This document shows positions 60,089 through 64,000 of a stretch of DNA of 64,000 nt, piece after piece; position 1 is the stretch's first letter, and the number at the start of each line of letters is the position of its first letter. Made by a program: the position numbers and the translations under genes. The DNA is from Mailhella massiliensis (GTDB lineage Bacteria; Desulfobacterota; Desulfovibrionia; Desulfovibrionales; Desulfovibrionaceae), in assembly GCF_900155525.1 (NCBI RefSeq), contig NZ_LT706951.1, positions 346,507 through 410,506 on the forward strand. Direction: 5' to 3'. Below the pieces are notes generated by a model, which was given only the letters and a program-made list of their open reading frames with translations, made no database searches and was not told the DNA's origin.

Positions 60089-60895
60089 ATGCTGGGAGCC
60101 GTCATCGGCGACGTCGCAGGATCGCGTTTTGAGTGGAAGAACAGAAAAAGCAAGGAGTTTGAACTTTTTACCCCGGACTGCCGCATCACGGACGACAGTG
60201 TGATGACGCTGGCCGTTGCCCGCGCCGTGCTGGAATGCGTGCGGAACAGGGAACATTTTTCGGAAGCGGCCGTCGCCGCCATGCGGGATTTTGGCAGGCG
60301 TTTTGCCCGGGGCTGCTATGGGGGGCGCTTTTCCCGCTGGCTTGCCTCCGACCATCCCGCGCCTTACGGCAGTTTCGGCAACGGATCGGCCATGCGGGTA
60401 AGTGCCTGCGGCTGGGCGGCTTCGTCTCTGGAGGATGCTCTGGATATGGCAAGGCGCGTTACCGTGGTGACGCATGATCACCCGGAAGGCATACGGGGAG
60501 CCGAGGCCGTGACGGCCGTCATATGGCTGGCCCGGCAGGGAGAAGCGCCGGAAGACATACGTCGGAAGGTGGAGGCTTCCTGGTACAGGCTGGATTTCAC
60601 GCTGGACGATATCCGCGCAGCGTACAGTTTCGACGTGAGCTGTCAGGGATCGGTGCCTCAGGCCATAGAAGCCTTTCTCGAGGCGTCGGATGTGGAAGAC
60701 GCCGTGCGCAACGCCGTTTCCCTGGGCGGCGACAGCGATACCCTCGCCGCCATGGCGGGCAGCATGGCGGAGGCCTGCTACGGCGTTCCCGAAGCGCTGC
60801 GTGAGCGCGTCATGCCTTTTCTGCCTGCGCCGCTTTGCGAGGTGCTGGAGCGCTTTGAAGCGGTTTTTCCTCCCGTACCGGGGCGGAGAGCATGA
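60089..60895 (+). CDS. ADP-ribosylglycohydrolase family protein
   Basis: This 268-aa protein has the DraG/ARH di-metal motifs: the start MLGAVIGDVAGSRFEWKN, RITDDSVMTLAVARAVLE, THDHPEGIRGAEAVTAVIW and the C-terminal SLGGDSDTLAAMAGSMAEA. These enzymes remove ADP-ribose from proteins or nucleic acids. GGAGG lies 6 bp before the ATG at 60089. A second, damaged member lies at 63126. It converges with the U32 gene. Confidence 0.92.
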   Translation: MLGAVIGDVAGSRFEWKNRKSKEFELFTPDCRITDDSVMTLAVARAVLECVRNREHFSEAAVAAMRDFGRRFARGCYGGRFSRWLASDHPAPYGSFGNGSAMRVSACGWAASSLEDALDMARRVTVVTHDHPEGIRGAEAVTAVIWLARQGEAPEDIRRKVEASWYRLDFTLDDIRAAYSFDVSCQGSVPQAIEAFLEASDVEDAVRNAVSLGGDSDTLAAMAGSMAEACYGVPEALRERVMPFLPAPLCEVLERFEAVFPPVPGRRA

Positions 60896-60934
60896 AAGGT
60901 CGTGCCTGAGCGGAAAAGCTGCGGCGTACGGGCG

Positions 60935-62170
60935 TCATGCCCGGATGTAGAGGCCGGGGCGTATGTCTGCCACGTCGGTGTAGAGCGTGCCGGTCATGCC
61001 GGGGTTGAGCCGGGTTGTTGCTTCTCCTCTGTGATTTTCCAGATGGTAATGCCCCGCAGCAAGCAGAGGCCTCCGCATACCGGGCATGAGGAGCGCGGCG
61101 TCGGCGTCGGCATTCCAGGGAGAGCGGACTTCCACCCTCCAGCCGCCGAGAGGGGCGGGCTCCATGATGCGGGCCACCACGGGCCGGGGGCTGAAGTTCT
61201 GCGGGGCTTTTTCCACCACGCGTTCCGGCATGAAGAAGCCTGAGCAGAGCGGTCTTGAGGCCGTATGAAAAAGTTCCTCCACCAAAGCATCGTCGGATAT
61301 TTCGTCATCGGGGGTGCGGCGTGCGGCAAGATTGAGGGCCGTGCGGTACACGTCCGTAACCTGGGCGACGTAGCCGCCGCTTTTGGTGCGGCCTTCCAGT
61401 TTGAGCGCCGCAGGCCCCATGTGCACGATGTCTCGCATCCAGCGTACGAGGCACAGATCCATGGGCGCCCAGACGGCGCTGAAATCCTCTCCCTGCTGGA
61501 TATCGAGGAAGGGGCCGTCGCGGCGCAGGGCTTCCTCTACCGTGAGGGTGATGCCGCGGTAGTCGAAGCGGCAGGGCTGCGTGCACAGACCGAGATTCGC
61601 CGGGCGGTTGTTCACCCATGCGGAAATGAGACAGTGCCCGGAAAGGGAAAGGCACATGGCCCCATGGACGAACACCTCGAAGTCCATGGAGGGGAAGCGG
61701 CGGATGAGGCTCTCCATGGATTCTCTGCCCAGCTCGCGGGCAAGATTGATGCGCCCGACGCCGAGCCCGCTCCAGAACTCCACCGCTGCGGCGTTGACGG
61801 AATGCGCCTGGGTGGAAAGGTGCAGCTCCACACCGGGGCAGATACGGCGTGAGAGATGTATCACCCCCGGATCGGCCGCAATGAGTCCGTCCACACCGAG
61901 GTCGGGCAGCATGGCGAGCTGTTCCTCCACCAGCGGGAGCTGTTCGTCGAAGGGGAGGGCGTTCAGGCAGTAGTACACCTTCACGCCGGAGGCGTGGGCG
62001 AAGCGCACGGCGTCTTCCAGTTCCCTGCCGTCGAAGCCCCGGCATTTTGCCCGCAGGGAAAGGGCGCTTCCGCCGAGGTACACGGCATCCGCACCGTAAA
62101 GCACGGCGGCTTCCAGTTGTTCACGGCCTCCGGCCGGGGCGAGAAGTTCCGGGAGAACATGTTCCTTCAT
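60935..62170 (-). CDS. U32-family peptidase-like protein (TrhP/YegQ type)
   Basis: The 411-aa protein has the U32 signature: PELLAPAGGREQLEAAVLYG, ADAVYLGGSALSLRAKCRGF, FEVFVHGAMCLSLSGHCLIS and a Cys pair in NLGLCTQPCRFDYRG. Members such as TrhP are needed for tRNA 5-hydroxyuridine formation; others are called collagenase-like peptidases. A C-terminal beta-barrel-like portion (about 330-411) is present. The ribosome site is weak. Confidence 0.9.
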   Translation of the reverse strand: MKEHVLPELLAPAGGREQLEAAVLYGADAVYLGGSALSLRAKCRGFDGRELEDAVRFAHASGVKVYYCLNALPFDEQLPLVEEQLAMLPDLGVDGLIAADPGVIHLSRRICPGVELHLSTQAHSVNAAAVEFWSGLGVGRINLARELGRESMESLIRRFPSMDFEVFVHGAMCLSLSGHCLISAWVNNRPANLGLCTQPCRFDYRGITLTVEEALRRDGPFLDIQQGEDFSAVWAPMDLCLVRWMRDIVHMGPAALKLEGRTKSGGYVAQVTDVYRTALNLAARRTPDDEISDDALVEELFHTASRPLCSGFFMPERVVEKAPQNFSPRPVVARIMEPAPLGGWRVEVRSPWNADADAALLMPGMRRPLLAAGHYHLENHRGEATTRLNPGMTGTLYTDVADIRPGLYIRA

Positions 62171-62332
62171 AACGACATCCGGGGTAAAAGGAGAGAGAAG
62201 CCGGGCCGCTTCCGAGGCCCGGAAAAAGCTCTAGCCCGCCTTGCGGGGAAAGACAAGCTCTTCGGTGCTGGACAAACGCCGCACCTGAGTTTACTGATGA
62301 CCGTGCCGCAGGGGCGGCAAGGGAGTTGTTTC

Positions 62333-62926
62333 ATGAAATATATGCAAGCGGCTTTTTTCGTTGCCGTCTTTTGTTTCTGCAAAGCGGCGTGCGCTCTGGG
62401 CGCAGGGGCCTTCGGCCTGGAACTGGGAAGCGACATCGACCGCTACGGCCATGAGGCCCGGCCGGTTTCCGAACGGTGGGAACTCAGGATGTACGAAGTC
62501 ACTCCTCCTTCGCCCGACGCCAGGTTCGACACCTATGCAGTGGATACGTTCCAGGGCAGGATCATCAGAATCATGGCTTCCTCTGCCGACGATCCCAGCG
62601 CCGAAGCCTCGAAGACGCTGGATGTGTTCGAGAGTCTGAAACCTGAACTCATGGAAAAATACGGGGAACCTTCGCTCAATGTCGAGGATGTGGAGGATGC
62701 GGGAAGCGACCTTCGTTCCTATCTTGTGGATGAAGGCGGCATGGAAGTGCTGGAATGGACGTTTTCCGCTACCGCATCTTCGGACGGGCCGGGCGCGGTC
62801 TATGTCTTTCTTGCCGGTTCGGAAACCGATGACGGAAAACAGGCTTCCTACTGCACCCTGTACATGGAAAGCCCGGAATATCCCGCCATCAGCGACCTGG
62901 CGGATCAGAAGGAAGTCCAGCCCTGA
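62333..62926 (+). CDS. Secreted protein of unknown function
   Basis: This 197-aa protein has a signal peptide (MKYMQAAFFVAVFCFCKAAC, then ALGAGA) and an acidic mature part with GLELGSDIDRYGHEARPVSE, SSADDPSAEASKTLDVFESL and a C-terminal Cys. GGGAG lies 7 bp before the ATG. I do not recognise the family. It lies between the divergent U32 gene and the second ADP-ribosylglycohydrolase gene. Confidence 0.7.
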   Translation: MKYMQAAFFVAVFCFCKAACALGAGAFGLELGSDIDRYGHEARPVSERWELRMYEVTPPSPDARFDTYAVDTFQGRIIRIMASSADDPSAEASKTLDVFESLKPELMEKYGEPSLNVEDVEDAGSDLRSYLVDEGGMEVLEWTFSATASSDGPGAVYVFLAGSETDDGKQASYCTLYMESPEYPAISDLADQKEVQP

Positions 62927-63125
62927 ACAGGCAGGACACACCGGCGCTGCTCCGTATGCTGCATGTACTCAGAAGGGCTTTTTCCCGGGAAAAGACATGA
63001 GCGGGGCGAAGGATAAACGCGGAGTGCCTCCCGCCCCCGATGGAGCGGAGCTGGGGAAAGCGATGCCTTGTATTGCGCCGAAAAGCGGGGCGTACGGTAT
63101 TTCAACACAGGGAAGAGGAAGAAGC

Positions 63126-63883
63126 ATGGAAAGAAGTTCATCGGAAATACGGCGTGCATGGGGCTGCCTGCTCGGTCAGATTGCCGGAGATTCCCTGGGC
63201 AGTCAGGTGGAATTCAAGGATGAGGAAAAGGTACGCGCCCTGTACCCCGCGGGTATGGATGATCTCGAGGGCAGCGCCCTGTACGGGACGCTTCCCGGGC
63301 AGCCTACCGACGATTCGGAAATGGCGCTTGCTCTGGCCCGCAGCCTTGCGGAAGAGGGTGCCTTTCATGCCGAAAAGGTGCGCGCAGCCTATGTCGCGTG
63401 GCTGGGGAGTCATCCCGTGGATTTTGCTCATGCGGTGTTTCGCGCTCTGCACGGCAAAATAGATGCCCGGAGCGAAGCCAACTGCGCGTTGATGCGTGTG
63501 AGTCCCCTCGGCATACGGGGAGCGCATTGCGTACCGGATGCGGCGCTTCCCTGTGATGACGGAGCCGAACCCGATATCGAGGCTCTGGCCGAAAGCAGGG
63601 AGATGCGGGAGCTTGCCCGTCAGGCCATGGAGGAAGCGGCGCTGACGAATCCCCATCCTCTGTGCCGCGCTTCCAGCGCAGCCTATGTCTCGGCGCTGGC
63701 TTACGGTATACGGAGCGGTTCTCCCATGGGCATGTGGCCGCGCATCTTCCTTCGTGGAGCGACGTGCCCGCGGAGGAGGCGGAGCGGGTATGCGCATGTC
63801 TTGAGGATGCCAGAACGCATGAGCCCGAAAATGTTCAGGAAAACATGAGTCATGTGCTCGTTGCGCTGCATAACGGCTTCTGG
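63126..63883 (+). pseudogene. Second ADP-ribosylglycohydrolase gene, frameshifted and truncated
   Basis: It reads from the ATG at 63126 (RRAWGCLLGQIAGDSLGSQV, then TDDSEMALALARSLAEEGA) with good DraG/ARH similarity. Near 63726-63731 the frame is lost; restoring one G in ATGGGC would continue into GHVAAHLPSWSDVPAEE and VLVALHNGFW. That VALHNGFW segment is normally mid-protein and should be followed by a GGDTDTN-type metal site, but the gene stops there and runs into relA/spoT sequence of the opposite strand. As it stands the product would lack essential metal ligands. Confidence 0.82.
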
Positions 63884-64000
63884 CCTTGGCGGTCTTGACG
63901 ATTTTCAGCCAGTCGCGGGGGGGATGGCGGGTCTTGTCGGGAATGATCTCCACCATGTCGCCGGTTTTGTGCGGCGTGGCGAAGGGTTCGAGCTTGCCGT
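63873..64000 (-). CDS. RelA/SpoT (p)ppGpp synthetase fragment: TGS domain end
   Basis: Reading leftward from the right edge, the frame gives GKLEPFATPHKTGDMVEIIP, then DKTRHPPRDWLKIVKTAKAR and SR, the end of a TGS domain and the DWLKFVKTAKARSR-type motif of long RelA/SpoT enzymes. Recognisable sequence ends at 63873; beyond it the frame stays open only because it is antisense to the ADP-ribosylglycohydrolase gene. The helical and ACT domains that should follow are missing. Confidence 0.8.

Overview
The window is GC-rich and gene-dense, and most genes sit in tightly packed operons with strong AGGAGG-type ribosome binding sites. Gene content suggests a member of the Desulfovibrionaceae, probably a host-associated lineage such as Mailhella or Bilophila. 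That placement is inferred from family resemblance and was not tested by a search.

The first 22 kb is a virulence-type type III secretion system (T3SS). A leftward operon (11849 to 1, running off the left edge) encodes, in transcription order: a small coiled-coil chaperone candidate, two tandem EspA-like filament proteins (the second frameshifted), a SycD-like chaperone, the two translocon pore proteins, a CesT-like chaperone, SctC, SctD, a YscE-like protein, the needle SctF, a YscG-like protein, SctI, SctJ, SctK, SctL and the start of the ATPase SctN. A rightward operon starts at 12159: SctW gatekeeper, SycN-like, SctX, SctY, SctV, SctS, SctT, SctU, then a sigma-54-type AAA+ activator and a membrane-anchored SpoIIE/PP2C phosphatase. 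The intergenic region between them carries two sequences matching the sigma-54 -24/-12 consensus, one facing each way. A third nearly identical one lies at 57135-57150, ahead of a distant effector-candidate plus chaperone operon (57033 to 54771). The three loci therefore look like one regulon.

22.2-29.4 kb is leftward: GNAT, a PLP alanine-racemase-fold protein, an MFS carrier fused to extracytoplasmic sensor-like domains and a lipid-exported or periplasmic substrate-binding protein. Ahead of it come an HPr-kinase-like/PqqD fusion and a small Arg-Pro-Ser-repeat secreted peptide, a possible peptide-modification system.

30-36.4 kb contains a directly repeated 239-bp block (terminator, tRNA-Pro, tRNA-Thr) in two copies about 6 kb apart. 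Between the copies are a PHP-domain gene, rsfS-gpmI, a zinc-ribbon gene, a YczE/YitT-type membrane protein, tRNA-Arg and an orphan gene.

36.8-51.7 kb is nutrient uptake: AbgT transporter plus peptidase T; a DMT exporter; a YfcC-type carrier with an M20 peptidase; and a GntR-controlled tripartite tricarboxylate transporter operon with a fumarate-reductase-like flavoprotein and an Fe-S/FAD partner. Upstream of the GntR gene is a perfect inverted-repeat operator.

51.8-64 kb holds a decayed IS200-type transposase, a secreted metallophosphoesterase, the T3SS effector-candidate operon, tRNA-Ala, an FMN reductase, a Nim-like flavoprotein, two ADP-ribosylglycohydrolase genes, a U32 protein and a secreted protein. 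At the right edge the second ADP-ribosylglycohydrolase is frameshifted and then truncated. It is joined through 11 bp of shared sequence to a truncated relA/spoT gene on the other strand, which is either a real rearrangement or an assembly artefact.
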